Positions 34,501 through 46,324 are shown, counted from the stretch's first letter. The stretch: DNA of 64,000 nucleotides from Fusarium oxysporum f. sp. lycopersici 4287 (GCF_000149955.1 NC_030992.1:961073-1025072); one strand, 5' to 3'. Program-made: numbers and translations. The notes: a model not told the origin generated them from the sequence alone.

Positions 34501-36398
34501 CGGCGATCTGGTCCGGCCTGCACCAGCGACCTTACTTGAGCTTGATTTATTTCGACTGTGCGTTTTCACAGGCTCTGAGGATTTCGTGGGCTTCTTCGGT
34601 AATGGTCTGATTGTCTGCTCCTGTGGATCGATGTCTTGCCAGTGGCCTGGCCCCTTTATTGTCATCAACTCGCCCTCAAAGTCGTCATCGTACGAATTAC
34701 TGTCATTTCTTCCATCATTCACTGAGGCAAAGGCTTTGAGACGATCACTCGATAGTAGACCACCGAAGTTGTCTTGTGGCTTGAGATGCGGCAGTTGTAG
34801 TGCGCTTGGTGAAATAGATGTCGCAAAATCATCGTCCCAGTTGTCATCATCTGTGATACGGTTAGGGTTAGGCAGAATACTCAGACATCGAGACTTTACG
34901 CACCAGCTAGTTCAGGCTTACTGAAAGCTCCTGCGCCAGGACGTAGTTTTGCAAGTGACAGACCTCCCTTGGCAGGAGTTCCACCAAGAAATCTTGACGA
35001 AGGCCCGGCATCAGAGCCTGTCGATTGTCGAAGTCTTGGTCCGGAGGATTTTAGAGCTTTGTTCCATTGCTTCACTTCCTCCACAGCATCGCTGAAATTG
35101 GCTGGTGTTTTTGATACAGGTGCTTCAGTTCGGCGACAACCTGTAATCCAGGCATGACGAAGTAGTTTTCGGGCAGTTACACGAAGATTGGGGTCTTTTT
35201 GGAAACATTGCATGAGAAAATCACGGGCAGCCTGGCAAGATCAGCAAAAACACCCCCGAATACAACCGGGGAGACTCACAGCAGAGATGCCTTCAGGCAG
35301 TGGGGGGTGATCGTCGTTGACAATTGCGAATAGAGCAGGCATAGCAGCCAAGTTGTGATATGGCGGCTTGCCTTGAAGAAGCTCGATAACCGTGCATCCA
35401 ACACTCCAAATATCGGATGCGGAACTCGCCCCGGAAAGCTGAATGATCTCAGGGGCCATCCAATATGGTGTGCCGACAACCTGTGCCTCCTTATCCTGAC
35501 CACCAGCGAGGGTGCTGGTTGAAACGCCGAAGTCTGCGAGTTTGACGGTGCCATCCTTTGTGGTGAGAATGTTGGCGCCTTTGATATCTCTATGTATTAC
35601 ACCCTGGTCGTGCAGGTATTGTAGTCCCTGCAGGACCTGCGTCATGTAGACCCCAACCAGATTCTCGGGGAACTTGCCATATGCCTTGCATATTGAGTGC
35701 AGAGAACCATTCTCACAGTATCTAGGTTTGTTAGTTCCATGACTTCAAGACTAGAGATGGAATCGCATACTCTAGAATAATGTTGAGGGCGTCAACGGAC
35801 TTGACAAAGCCAATGTACTTGACAATGTTGTCATGCTACTGCTTGTTAGTCTTCAGATATGATACCATTTCAGACCAGGATTCCTACATGAAGGTTCTTG
35901 AGCAGATCGATTTCACTCTAAACAGCACTCACTCATGTCAGTTTCTCAATCACAAACCATTGAGCTTTAGGGTAGAGCTCAGAAACAACCCACCTCGATC
36001 ATGCGCAATTCGCTCTTGGGAAGATCTGCGAGCTTGATCTGCTTCACAGCAACTGCCTCGCCATTTCCCCAGTTGAAAGCCTTGTACACAGATCCGAAAG
36101 CACCTTTCCCGAGGCATTCACCTAAACGCTAAAAGCAGAAAAGGTAAACATTAGCGACAACTTTCTACTAAACCCTGCTGCTACTCTCGCTTATCATGAT
36201 ATCCGACTTTCCAGGGATCGGGATCAAGCACCGGTGATATCGGTAGTTGGATATACGCACGTAGTCCTTGAGTCCTGGATCTTGAAGGGCAGAGCTTTCT
36301 CGTATCTTGTCTTTTCGTGAAGGTGTTCCTGGTGTATAGGGTCGTTCGCGGGAGGCCACGGCGGCGCGGCCATTGGCGTGGTACTGCCGCTCGGGCAT
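31546..36398 (-). CDS. sepH: SepH, septation initiation network protein kinase (S. pombe Cdc7 orthologue)
   Basis: Nine exons: 36398-36261, 36128-35994, 35917-35888, 35835-35771, 35721-35280, 35231-34904, 34850-33811, 33758-33615 and 33567-31546, about 1447 residues. The N-terminal STE-type kinase domain (about 47-300) is complete: glycine loop GKGAFGSVY (53-61), Lys75 in VAVKQ, HRD 166-168, DFG 186-188, APE 212-214. A Ser/Asp-rich linker and a long helical ARM-like region follow, then a disordered Ser/Arg tail. This is the architecture of SepH/Cdc7, the kinase that acts downstream of the spindle-pole GTPase to trigger septum formation. An extra 45-bp segment (34312-34356) has GTAAGT and CAAAG borders and is probably also an intron, giving about 1432 residues. 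The tail holds five tandem SRDGL-type repeats. Junctions with conserved kinase sequence are firm; the linker is less so. Confidence 0.93.
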
Positions 36399-38753
36399 TA
36401 TCTCTCAGGTGCTCTCTAACTCAATGATGATCTGGTATGGCCGTGGCAAGCTGAGTAATGCCTCCTCGGTGAAAGCAGAGGCAGTTCGGCGGAGGAAGGA
36501 CAAGGTTCAGACCAAGACGGAGATATCATTCCCGGCGAATATCGAAGGAAGGGAGCGGAGCGGCGCAGGGCAATTCGTTTCTACATACGAGATCGGGTTC
36601 GGAATAAGGCTGTTGTCGTCGAGTTTGGCGAATGTCGTTGAGCTCGTTGAAAGCTTGGTTGACGTCGTCAGCGTGATCGAGGAGGGGAATGGATGGACCA
36701 GGTCCGTTCGTTCGTTCGTTTCGTTTCGTGCGGTCGCTAACAGAACAGCCCAGGGTTAAAGGAAGGACAGGATGAATAACCCGGGAGGGCAAGGGATTGA
36801 ATTGCGTGAGAGTTTGTTGTTAAGAGAGGGAGAGAGGGAGTGTAAGGGTCGTAAGTAACTAAGTAAAAAAAAAAAATAAAAAAAAAGTAAGGTAAGAAAC
36901 TGGGTGGAAATTCGGAGTTGGACCAAAAAGCCACTGATCTCCAATCAATCATGCGCTGGACTGGACTCGACTGAAGGTGTTGTTTTTCGTCTCAGATTCA
37001 CCTCCATCTCGCTGGACTAACTCATCAGGCAGGCTCGCAACCCAACCCGAATCGGCCCAGGGCCTGGGGCAGCCCCGTAAGGTGATGGTCGGTAAGGTAC
37101 ATCCTGACGGTCCAGGTACCTTGAGCTGTGCTGCGTGACGGGGTGCCCGGGGGGCCCGTGCCGCCTGCGAGCCCAGCGCTCTTCAACGCCCAGCTTCAAC
37201 TTGCAGGGCCATCCCCCACTAGCGAGCTATTCAATTCTCCACCCTTGAGACCAGTCGACACAAGCAATGACTTATAAAAACAATTCATTGTTAGGACTCG
37301 ATGATGATGTCAACATCGATTCTCAGCACCAGTTTCAAGAGAGAAAGTTCTTAGTATGTTTTGGAATTCTTCACTTACAAGGAACGCTCCACCTTTTGAA
37401 ACAGTTCAAGTTCATGCCATGCTATGCCATGCCATGCCATGTAAGCCAAGGTAGTGGATGCATTCAGACACAGGCACACCCAATACTGGTATTCTCTTCC
37501 AAGTCAACGACATATCTCATCTCCGCTTATTATTAGACAAAAGTACCCGAATTCATAAAAACAAAGCAGAACTACATCCTCCAAATTCCAACAACGGCCG
37601 AATATGCTTACCACACTTCAAAACAAGCCTCACCGTCAACAATCAACTTGGAAACTCATCCGTCACACAAACTCTATAGCCATCCGGGTTATTCTCTTTC
37701 AGCCAGCTCCCCGACGCCTCAAATACTAGTCAAGTTATGTCTTTCCCTGTCAGCAACGACCAACAGCCCAATCGAAATACCTTGCTCTCGAGGACGACGC
37801 CGATCCAACCCTCGAAGCCACTAATGCGTCTCATATCATCCCAGCAGGTAACTCAACTTGACTTGACTTGCTTGATAGAGTTAAGTTACAAGGCGTCAAT
37901 GCCGAGGAGGGAAAGATATCGTATCTCGCCGTCGATCAATATCGTGCACGGAGACTCTCTTTTCTTGTTTTCCTTGTAAGCTGAACCATAAACTAAACTG
38001 AGATTGCAGTCTCATTTCTTGTTCAAAGCGCCTCCGCTTGGCTCGGCATTACGTGACGCTGCCATGACGATACTTCACGCCCTCTACAGACACTACAGTT
38101 GAGACATTCACCAATACTATATATCTCAATTTATGAGTTATAACATTCGATTTCACCCTTGACCAATAGTTCGGCCGCGGGGTCATCTTTGAGTTTGATA
38201 TGTCATGTTGACAGCCGTGCTCAACAACCCCTTATACAGTCTCAGGGGAGGCTTATGCCGGCAAATGGAGTGTGCTTTCACTAACTGAGCAGCAAGTATT
38301 GGACGACAAATGAAAATCATATCAACTTGATACCTTATGTTCTCGTATTTCTTCACCGTAGCTGTACATATCGCAAGTTGGCAGCACGTAGCCGTCCCGA
38401 AGACAAGGTCCTTCAAGCCACATCAAGATAGATCTACCAGGATCTCACGATGATGTGCGTCTAATCGTGGCCGCTTTATGGACCAGCAATCCCGGCAGTT
38501 ATCCATCATATCAGTATGTGGTAGCACAAGCAACGGTCCAGAAGAATGAGTTCTTTCAACGTCAACTTTCATTAGATCTTCTCCCTGCTCATTGTCGAGC
38601 CAAAATGTTAACAACCGTACAATTATGATACAATCCATTGCCGACACTGCTCGGTTTTCCGTTTTAACGCCATCTGACCAAATCTGTAGCAAGTAACCCC
38701 GGTATTTTATATCCCGCTTCAAATCGAATGCAAACTGGTACCATGTGCCCTCT
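36399..38753. other. Intergenic, about 2.35 kb
   Basis: Holds the SepH promoter/leader (36.4-37.0 kb, with a poly-A/poly-T tract near 36865-36887) and the 3' flank of the gene ending at 38754. An ATGCC pentanucleotide repeat lies near 37413-37442. Short open frames (37267-37979, 38423-38827) show no domain. Confidence 0.45.
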
Positions 38754-40473
38754 TTATTCTGTCCCATCCCCTGGTAGGGTTCGACTGAGGCCAGCCTCAG
38801 CCCACCATTCATCGGGGATATCTTCACGTCGTGCTAGGCTACGCACGATGCGCTGCATTCCTATCCAGTCATCTTCAAAGTTTGTGTTGCTTCCTGATGT
38901 TGCTGAGCTCTCTCGGTTTTGTCTGTTTCGTTCCGGCCCTTGCTCGTCGTCTGAGTTGCCCACGGACAAGTGTCCCACCCAGGCGGAACGTGATCGGAGG
39001 GAGCGCTCTCGGCGCCAAGTCCTGAGCCTGTGGTGATGATCACTGGGCACTAGTCCATCCGGGGATCTTCGTTGTCTGGAATCAGAACCAACTGCCCCGT
39101 TATCCCGAATGGCGCCTCCATCAACTAGGGCGTCTTGGCCAGCTTCAGGTATTCTTACGTGAACACGTCGCATCTCTGCCCGGCGTCTTCTAATTCGATC
39201 CAGGACACTCAGAGACTCATCAGGGCCCTCAGTTTCGGAGCCTTCGCAACCTGACTCACAGGCCTGGTCAGCCAGTGCATCAGGGTCTTGGTCGGGCGTG
39301 GTGAAAGAGGTGCCTGATGTAGCACCGGCGCTCTGAGATGCAACATTTGATGCAAAAGAAGAACCTGCGCTAGGTGGTTGAGGGTCAGGGGTAAGTGTGG
39401 ATAGAAGAGTATCCCACACCTCTGGACTGAGGCTCCTATCACGGTCGCCAAGTCCGTCGACACGTTGCATAGGTGCGAATCGCGTATGCCTGTTTGATGC
39501 ACGGAGAGCTTCGCGCATTGCCGAGCGGTGAGCTCGGCGCTGGCTCATTTCTTCAGAGTCATCTGTGCGAATCACGGGGTGTGTTACAACAGAAGGAAGT
39601 CTCTGCCGTTGAGCTCCATTCTCTTCAGGAGCTCGTCCAGGAAGCCCCGACACTGGTATCATCTGAGTTAGTTGTTAGTAAAAGCATATAAATTGGACAA
39701 TTGGGATAAAACATCATGGATGATAGAACTTACCACTGCAGGGCGAGGTCGAGGACCCTCATGCCAACCCAGATCCAAATCGTCGTATGATGGATGTGAA
39801 TTGGTATTGTTTCGGTCTTGTGTGTTGCTGCCATCCCTAAACAGCGAGTTTATGCGCTCTTCAAGCATGTCCCTTCTGCGATCATCCGATCTAGCCATCT
39901 CTCTAAGAACATCGCGAAACGGTCTCGCTCGGCGCAGCCCATCAGGACCTCTCGTAGTCTCTAAATCAGGTGGGAATCCAGCTTCAGCCCATGGTACAGA
40001 GCGACCATCTCGGCCGGTCAAAGTGCCGGACTGTTGTAGCGAGCCATCATTTAAGCGGTCGCGAATTGAGAAAATACGGCGATGCGCGGCGCGGCGTTCA
40101 ATTCGTTCCGTGCGTATATTGCGGCGAATGGCGGAGCGGGGTGGCGACGTCGCAATGCTCTTCTCTGCAGCTTTGGAAGGGAGATCTGACTCAACGGGGG
40201 CAACAAACAATCTGCAAGACAAGGTTAACAAGTGCACGATGTTGAGAGAACGAGGTCGTCACTACTGCGACGAATATGCAAAGCACGAAGCGCGCATTAT
40301 CAAGCAACGGATGTGCGCATTCGCGACATTTGCAGCATGCCTTTGCGTTGATATAGTGAAGCGATGGCGACAACGACAAGATCGATCGACCGGGGCATCA
40401 CTACGTTGGCGCGATGGCAACGAAGGTAACGGACGGGTAGAAAAAAACAAGGATGCGCTTACGGGAGGCCCAT
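38754..40473 (-). CDS. Arg/Ser-rich, largely disordered protein of unknown function
   Basis: I model three exons: 40473-40463 (11 bp, MGLP), 40211-39734 and 39662-38754, giving 465 residues. Introns are 251 bp and 71 bp with good GT/AG borders. The first exon is inferred: the second exon begins at a clear acceptor after GTTAAC...TTGCAG, and the only upstream ATG plus GTAAGC donor that keeps frame is at 40473. The protein is rich in Arg, Ser, Asp and Pro. Ordered-looking islands are a basic helix (RTERIERRAAHRRIFSIRDR), SLSPEVWDTLLSTLTPDPQP, and a C-terminal block (DDWIGMQRIVRSLARRE then DIPDEWWAEAGLSRTLPGDG). The last two look like conserved motifs of a filamentous-ascomycete family, but I cannot name it. 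Stop at 38754 fits the conserved end. No function is proposed. Confidence 0.7.
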
Positions 40474-41241
40474 GGCTGATTTAGTGGAAAGTGAATGACG
40501 AAAACGAGCGAAAACAGTGAAATAAGTAATCAAAGAATTAAGTCGTAATGATTGCAAAGACCAGAAATTGTTATCATTGATGAAAAGTCGATGAACAGTG
40601 ATGACGATGCTGCCTAGAGTAGCAAGGTTAATAAAAGCCAGACGACAAATGCGTGAAGCGTGAAGCGGGTAATTAACCAGTGGAGAGGATGAAAGAACGG
40701 AGTGGGCAACGAGCAAAGGGGTGCGGGGGGTTCCAAGATGCAGCTCCCAGGGCAGGGAGACTGCGACAAAATTAGATGACCAATCAGAGGGCCTAGAGCT
40801 CTTGAGGCTTAGAGCCCAGGGCGTTCAGTTCGCGTGCGCGTCTGATAGTGCTTTCTAACGTGTCGCGATAAGGACTGTTAGTGGACGACTAGCTTCAGCC
40901 AATCAACACTAACAGACCACATCTGACCATCCGCCGAACAGATCAAAGACTGCACAGCCACAGAGCCACATCAGACCACTTCATCGGCGTTCGGAGAGCG
41001 GGTGAGTGTGGCTTTCAACACCCCACCCCATGTCGACATGAATTGCCCCAATGTGAAAAATAATGGACATAGTAGTCTCACTCATGTCGTGACGACTATA
41101 ACGAAACTCAACTCATAATCATCACCAAATACGCCAATTCGCCCTGGGTCTGAGTCAATCAGCATCTCAGGAGCCTCATACGGCACTTCTCCTCCCCAGC
41201 GCCGGGCTCCGATGAGATGCCGTCTCACCTAAATCTTCACC
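40474..41241. promoter_or_regulatory. Divergent promoter region
   Basis: About 770 bp between two divergent start codons (40473 minus and 41242 plus), so it should hold both promoters. No clear TATA box or known operator was recognised. Confidence 0.4.
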
Positions 41242-43287
41242 ATGTCTTCCACTCAGGAAATCCAGTTCGCCCTCAACCGCATTAATCGGGTCTTGGCTAG
41301 CAAAAGGACACCAGGTTACAGAGATATTCGGCTAGGCCTGGATCGTATCAGCCGTGTCGTACCAGACAAGCAAGAGTGGAAGGGTATTCATGTTGCTGGC
41401 ACCAATGGTAAAGGCTCAATATGCACCTTTCTTGCTGGTATGTTCAAGCTCGCTGGTCTCGGTTATGGAAGCTTCACATCCCCCGCCTTTCCAGAGAGGC
41501 ACAATGGAGTCACAATAAATGGCCTTTATGTGAATCCGCGAATGTACGACATGGAAATGAAGCATGTTGAAGAAAAGTACAATCGTATTGCTGCTGGTTG
41601 GAAATACAAGCACGGACAGGAGCCTCTGAATCTAACACCATTCGAGTTCGAAACAGCAACAGCATTCCGAGTATTCAACAAAATGCATGTTCCCTATGGT
41701 ATCGTCGAAGTTGGCATGGGCGGTGCTACCGATGCAACCAATGCCATGAAGCAAAAGTCTGTTACTATCATCTCCAAGATCGGCCTCGACCACCAAGAGT
41801 ACCTCGGAAATTCCATCGATCACATTGCCAAGGTCAAAGCTGGCATTATGCGAAAGAACGTTCCTTGTATTGTTGACCACACTAACAAGCCTTCTGTCAT
41901 CCATGTACTACGAAAACATGCTCGAGAAGTAGGAACAGACATCATCCTCACATGGAAGGGTGAACCTTTACTGTTAACTCTCGACAACTCAAGATGGATG
42001 CTTGAGAGCTACCAAGTCCAGAATCTTTTGTGTGCAGCCATGGCCTTCCGTCATCTCTTCCCATTGCAGGAGATCAACTTGGATAAGCTCTTGGAAACCG
42101 ATCCTTTCTTACCTGGTCGATTGGAAACAGTTCAAGTCAACGCGCCACTTTCTGGTATTCAGCCACGGGAAATTCTGGTCGACGGTGCTCACAACATGTT
42201 GGGAATCACAGAATTGAGCAGACATGTCAACAGACGCCTACGAAAAGATGACCAGCCAGTGACTTGGGTTATGGGTATGTCCCAAAGCAAGCACAAACCT
42301 TTCTTCAAGATGATGGAAAACCTTGTCGAGCCTCAGGACAACTTTGCTATGGTTGAATTTACTCAAGGTCCCAATGATCCTCAGCCTTTGCCCGCCTCAT
42401 TCGGTGCCGAATACGCCAAGACGAAGCAAATCGATCCTGGTAATGTATACTCTGGAACGCCTGACATTGCGAGTGCTCTTCCATGGGCTTGCAAGAAGAG
42501 TGACGGTGGTCCTTTAGTGGTTACAGGAAGTCTTTACCTGATTCGACAATTATTCAGCCTCAAAGGCATTCATCGAACAAGAGAACTAGGTACGAGGAGA
42601 CCTGGCAGAGCTCAACTCTACCGATATTCCAAGATTGCTCGAGAGAGAAATCTGACAGACGAGGAGGCACGGGAGTTCAAACAGGCGAGACGACATCACC
42701 ACCTATCACCGAAACGAAGTAAGGTCTTTGCCCAAGTACGCGACGGCGGCCCTATCCAACCACTAAAAGTGCCCGTCAAGACAAGAGAGCTGCAAAGGAA
42801 GGCTGCGTTTCATAAGAAACAGGCAGAGGGATATCGGAAGTCTATCGCCGCCATTAAGAGGGATATGGAAAGCTCAAAGAAGGAAACAGATAAGCCTGAA
42901 ACGGCCGTGGAAAATATTGCCTCCCGTCTTGAAGACTTGGAGGCACAGGCTGCGAAGCACAAGACAGAATATGAAGATGCCATGTTCAATATTAGGGGAC
43001 GACGTGCACTACCGCACATGAAGTACAAGAGCCATCGACAAGTGTTTGGGTATCCAGCGACCCCCAAGCCCCCAACTAAGTCCCCCTTCCAACCGGCAGG
43101 GGAGTCAAAGAAGCGCAAAGGCAAATCTAATGTGTCATGGAAGGACACCAAGGAGAGCTTTAAAGATCAACTCGCTGCGGCTGAGAAGCAAAGGGCACTG
43201 GAGATAAACCAGGCCAAGACGAGGGACAGCAGCGATCCTTTTGAAGCAAAGGTGGCTGCTAACAGGAAAACGGAAGGAAACTTATGA
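41242..43287 (+). CDS. Dihydrofolate synthase / folylpolyglutamate synthase-like Mur ligase with C-terminal extension
   Basis: One uninterrupted frame of 681 residues beginning MSSTQEIQFALNRINRVLAS. The first ~430 residues are a FolC-type Mur ligase: ATP loop HVAGTNGKGS (50-59), the SFTSPAFPERHNGVTING loop, GMGGATDATN, the signature SKIGLDHQEYLGNSIDHIAK, and LVDGAHNMLG of the C-terminal domain. Such enzymes add glutamate to dihydropteroate (Fol3) or to folates (Met7). The short N-terminus without a clear mitochondrial presequence and the overall pattern favour the Fol3 type, but I would not fix the substrate. After VVTGSLYLIRQLFS there is an extra ~230 residues, strongly basic and coiled-coil-like, absent from usual FolC proteins. 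No intron separates the parts, so this is a true single ORF. An alternative is a readthrough fusion with a once separate gene. Confidence 0.85.
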   Translation: MSSTQEIQFALNRINRVLASKRTPGYRDIRLGLDRISRVVPDKQEWKGIHVAGTNGKGSICTFLAGMFKLAGLGYGSFTSPAFPERHNGVTINGLYVNPRMYDMEMKHVEEKYNRIAAGWKYKHGQEPLNLTPFEFETATAFRVFNKMHVPYGIVEVGMGGATDATNAMKQKSVTIISKIGLDHQEYLGNSIDHIAKVKAGIMRKNVPCIVDHTNKPSVIHVLRKHAREVGTDIILTWKGEPLLLTLDNSRWMLESYQVQNLLCAAMAFRHLFPLQEINLDKLLETDPFLPGRLETVQVNAPLSGIQPREILVDGAHNMLGITELSRHVNRRLRKDDQPVTWVMGMSQSKHKPFFKMMENLVEPQDNFAMVEFTQGPNDPQPLPASFGAEYAKTKQIDPGNVYSGTPDIASALPWACKKSDGGPLVVTGSLYLIRQLFSLKGIHRTRELGTRRPGRAQLYRYSKIARERNLTDEEAREFKQARRHHHLSPKRSKVFAQVRDGGPIQPLKVPVKTRELQRKAAFHKKQAEGYRKSIAAIKRDMESSKKETDKPETAVENIASRLEDLEAQAAKHKTEYEDAMFNIRGRRALPHMKYKSHRQVFGYPATPKPPTKSPFQPAGESKKRKGKSNVSWKDTKESFKDQLAAAEKQRALEINQAKTRDSSDPFEAKVAANRKTEGNL

Positions 43288-43604
43288 TGACTTGGGCTGT
43301 TTGAATATCTATAACGCGAATGTACTATCACAAAGCGATTTATGCATTGGAAGGGGAAATGGAATGGGGAGATTTGGTAGGATCTATATGTACAATACCA
43401 GGGTAGAGGGGCAAAGTCTATCTCAATCTATCATGAAGCATCAGTGCCATAATGTGAACAGCATAAACCCACTTGATTTATTGTATCTCAAGACACTCTC
43501 AATTCTTTGTTTGCTTGATTTGCTTTCGAACTGGGTATCACATGATCAGACCCTCACTCTACACCCAGCCTGTCTTGAATCCCCTCATCTTCCATCTCAC
43601 CGCC
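43288..43604. other. Short intergenic region
   Basis: 317 bp between two plus-strand genes. It contains the 3' end of the FolC-like gene and the promoter of the DUF218 gene; nothing further seen. Confidence 0.4.
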
Positions 43605-44402
43605 ATGCCACCGTCGCATCTTATCATCGTCTGCTGCCACGGAGTTTGGCTCAGTGGCCCAACACTCGGCCAAGATGAAAGCGAATGGCTAATCGCAGAC
43701 TTTCAGCGTGGCGAAACCCCGACTTTTGTTCAGCATATTAAAGCTGGCGTAGATGCCCTCGCTCAGAATTGTCCTGGTTCTGTTTTGGTGTTTTCTGGGT
43801 ATGTAGCCTGGCTAACATTTTGTGCACGTACTAACCATGATAGAGGACCGACGCGCAAAGAGTCAAGAATTTCCGAAGCAGCTGGCTACAAAAGCATCGC
43901 AGCCAAGAACAACTATTGGGGACTGGTACAGGATGAAGATATCAACGATGCAGTGCTATTAGAAGAGCGCGCGCTTGATTCGTACCACAACGTCCTCTTC
44001 TCACTAACGCTCTTCTATTCCCACTACAAAAGATGGCCAGCTCACATCACCATCGTAAGTCATGGTTTTAAGAAAGAGAGACTTGTCGATGGGCACTGCG
44101 CAGCTATTGGCCTCCCTCTCGACCGAGTCACATTCATTGGTATAGATCCTCCCGGGATGGCAGCATCTTCGAAAGATCAAGATAAAGAAGAGGCGATGAA
44201 GGGCGCTGCGTTGGCGATGGGGGAGTGGGGGGATGATCCCCATGGACGAGGGGAGAGTCTTGCTGGGAAAAGAGTGAAGAGGAACCCTTGGGGGGTTTGG
44301 CAAGGTGTGTTTTCAAGTGAAGATGGCGATCGCGGTGGTCTAGTCCTCAAGATGGAAAACGGGAGCGAAGGAATGGACGAGGAGCAAGTTAGGCCCTGGT
44401 GA
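43605..44402 (+). CDS. DUF218-like (YdcF/SanA-type) protein
   Basis: Two exons, 43605-43798 and 43844-44402, give 250 residues. The 45-bp intron (GTATGT...CTAACC...TAG) is a multiple of three and has no stop, so an unspliced form would also be open; splicing joins VFSG to GPTRKES, the conserved motif. The N-terminus starts with a hydrophobic strand and IIVCCHGVWLSG. GPTRKESRISEAAGY and the later strand ITIVSHGFKKER fit the DUF218 Rossmann-like fold, whose biochemical role is unclear. The C-terminus has a Gly/Asp-rich linker and RNPWGVWQGVFSSE. There is no signal peptide, so it is probably cytosolic. The start was taken at the first ATG before the hydrophobic strand; the frame is open further upstream. 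Its stop is only 31 bp from the convergent hydrolase stop. Confidence 0.72.
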   Translation: MPPSHLIIVCCHGVWLSGPTLGQDESEWLIADFQRGETPTFVQHIKAGVDALAQNCPGSVLVFSGYVAWLTFCARTNHDRGPTRKESRISEAAGYKSIAAKNNYWGLVQDEDINDAVLLEERALDSYHNVLFSLTLFYSHYKRWPAHITIVSHGFKKERLVDGHCAAIGLPLDRVTFIGIDPPGMAASSKDQDKEEAMKGAALAMGEWGDDPHGRGESLAGKRVKRNPWGVWQGVFSSEDGDRGGLVLKMENGSEGMDEEQVRPW

Positions 44403-44433
44403 TCTCTATGGTGTCTATATCTATACCACAAAT

Positions 44434-45494
44434 CTACAGAACACTTTTCTCCCCCTCCCTAACATGTGCCTTGCCTCTCGGCCCCTTTTCCACGGCATTA
44501 ACCAAGAACTGCACAGCATCCTCCACCATCTTGGGACTGAACTTATGTCCAATACCCTCATATACTCTATCATCCACCTCCAAGCCACCATCGCGATACC
44601 AGCCCTTTTCACCCACGGCTTCCTTCAATAACGTCGAAAATTCCTTAGTGTTTGCGTATGGGACCAACTCATCGTCACCGCCCGAGCAGAGGAGTAGCTT
44701 CTTGCCTTTAACGCGCTCATCCAGGATAGCCCTCAGGCGAGTCTGCTCGGCAGAGGAAAGTGAAGATGGGATTGGCGCAGTACCGAAGCAAATAGCCTTG
44801 GGGTCGTGTTTGCTACAAATATCGATAAGATCCTTGGGGAAGTATTTGCTTCCGATAAAATCAGCGCCGCAGTCGAGTTTCGATCCAGCAGCGCGACCAG
44901 ACATAAGTCCTATCTTGATCAGCTCACGTTCTTCACATTTAGCCAGAATAACTCACCTATGAAATCAGGACACCCAATAATCACTACAGCCGCATCAATC
45001 CTCTTCTCCCCAAAGAAGGCCTGCCAGGCACCATGTCCACCTAGACTCCAGCCAAGGCACACATGGCCATCAATTTCAAGACCAAGATATCCCGAAACAA
45101 GGTCCATAAGACCACTCATATCTAATACGCCTCCCTTTACCATGGCAAACATGTCAAGCGCATGTGTCGGATTTCCCCTACTCCAAGGATGGTTCGCTGA
45201 TATGCTAACCCTTCTAGTTCCGTGGTTGGGCATATCAAATGCCAAGGCGATGAGGCCGCGCTTGGAGTTGCTACCAGCATGCGCGCCCCATGCTCCTATG
45301 GTGCGTCTCGCAATATCATTCATAGTTTCTCGAGATCTGGTACGAGGGTGCAGAAGCCACAGGCATGAAACGGGGACATTGGGAGGAAGTTCATCAAGAC
45401 CATAGACATCGACACGTAAACCTGCCATATGAACGGTCTTGATGGAAATTTCTGGGGCGGCCGGAAGGCCTTGTGTGACGTAGTTGATAGACAT
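44434..45494 (-). CDS. Alpha/beta hydrolase fold protein
   Basis: Two exons, 45494-44957 and 44909-44434 (47-bp intron, GTGAGT...TAG), give 337 residues. The nucleophile elbow GWSLGGH places Ser at about residue 150. An acidic residue in GGDDELVPYANT and a His in YEGIGHKFSP complete a plausible triad in the usual order. A lid-like region and the strand GLIALAFDMPNHGTR precede the elbow. The fold is that of serine hydrolases/esterases; the substrate cannot be deduced. The start MSINYVTQ was chosen as the point where the fold begins; an in-frame ATG at 45575 would add 27 Ser/Thr/His-rich residues. No signal peptide is seen. It converges on the DUF218 gene, so transcripts may overlap at the 3' ends. 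Confidence 0.82.
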
Positions 45495-45575
45495 GGCGAA
45501 ATAAAAATGCTTCGTATGAGCAGAATGAGTAGAGGCTGAAGTTGTTGGTTTGGAGTTGAGTCCATAGACATTCAT

Positions 45576-46324
45576 TATATCCGATCTTCCCCAGGATCGC
45601 CGGTGGGTCTAGGGTAGCGAGCCGGTGTCGGCCCCATGATTTCGGAGAAGCATCATATCATAGACAAGGGTTAAAAGCACTAAGATGTAAATGGTTATTC
45701 GTATCCAGAATATATCTCCTTGATATTTTTTGCCTCAAAAGGTACATTGTGCGGTTGTGGGAAGATTGTGCGTGGTAAACTTGCAAAGACCTCTTATTTG
45801 AGGTTGAAGTTGAACAACAATTATGTGAAACCCTTGGCTAAAATCTACAAACTCAAGACCTGATTTAGCAATCTTGATGGATTGACTACAAGATTGACAA
45901 CATACATCCACGTTTAAATGCTGTATCCCTCAAAATTTCAAAAGAATTATTAGTTCGCGTCGTGCTGCTATTGCCTCACGCAAACTAACTTATATAGAAA
46001 AGGGGTTAAATAAAACCAACATCATCATCCATCGCCATGCTGCTGTAAAGCAGAAAACAAAGAAATAAAAACCTGCCAAGCCCTTCCTCAACGCCATGTG
46101 CGGTATCGTGCCTGTCCCGTTGTCCACTGCCCTATCCCAGTCCAGCCCAGTCCAGTTCCTTATGCTGCCTGCGAAAAAATAATGTGTGCTGATTCGAAAA
46201 AAAGCAAATCCATATCATCCATCTTTTAAGTCCATTCTACGGTTCAGTACTCCCTGAAAAGTACATCGAAGTCGTGTGTAATAGTCTACTGAGCAGACAT
46301 CTGTAGTTCTAGAGTCTGTGACGT
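45576..46324. other. Intergenic
   Basis: About 750 bp upstream of the hydrolase and downstream of Ice2. AT-rich in part; no gene recognised. Confidence 0.45.

Noticed and set aside
33794..34924. Plus-strand open frames of about 160 codons opposite SepH
   Set aside because: They overlap SepH exon 7, which splices cleanly; Ser/Leu-rich shadow with no domain.
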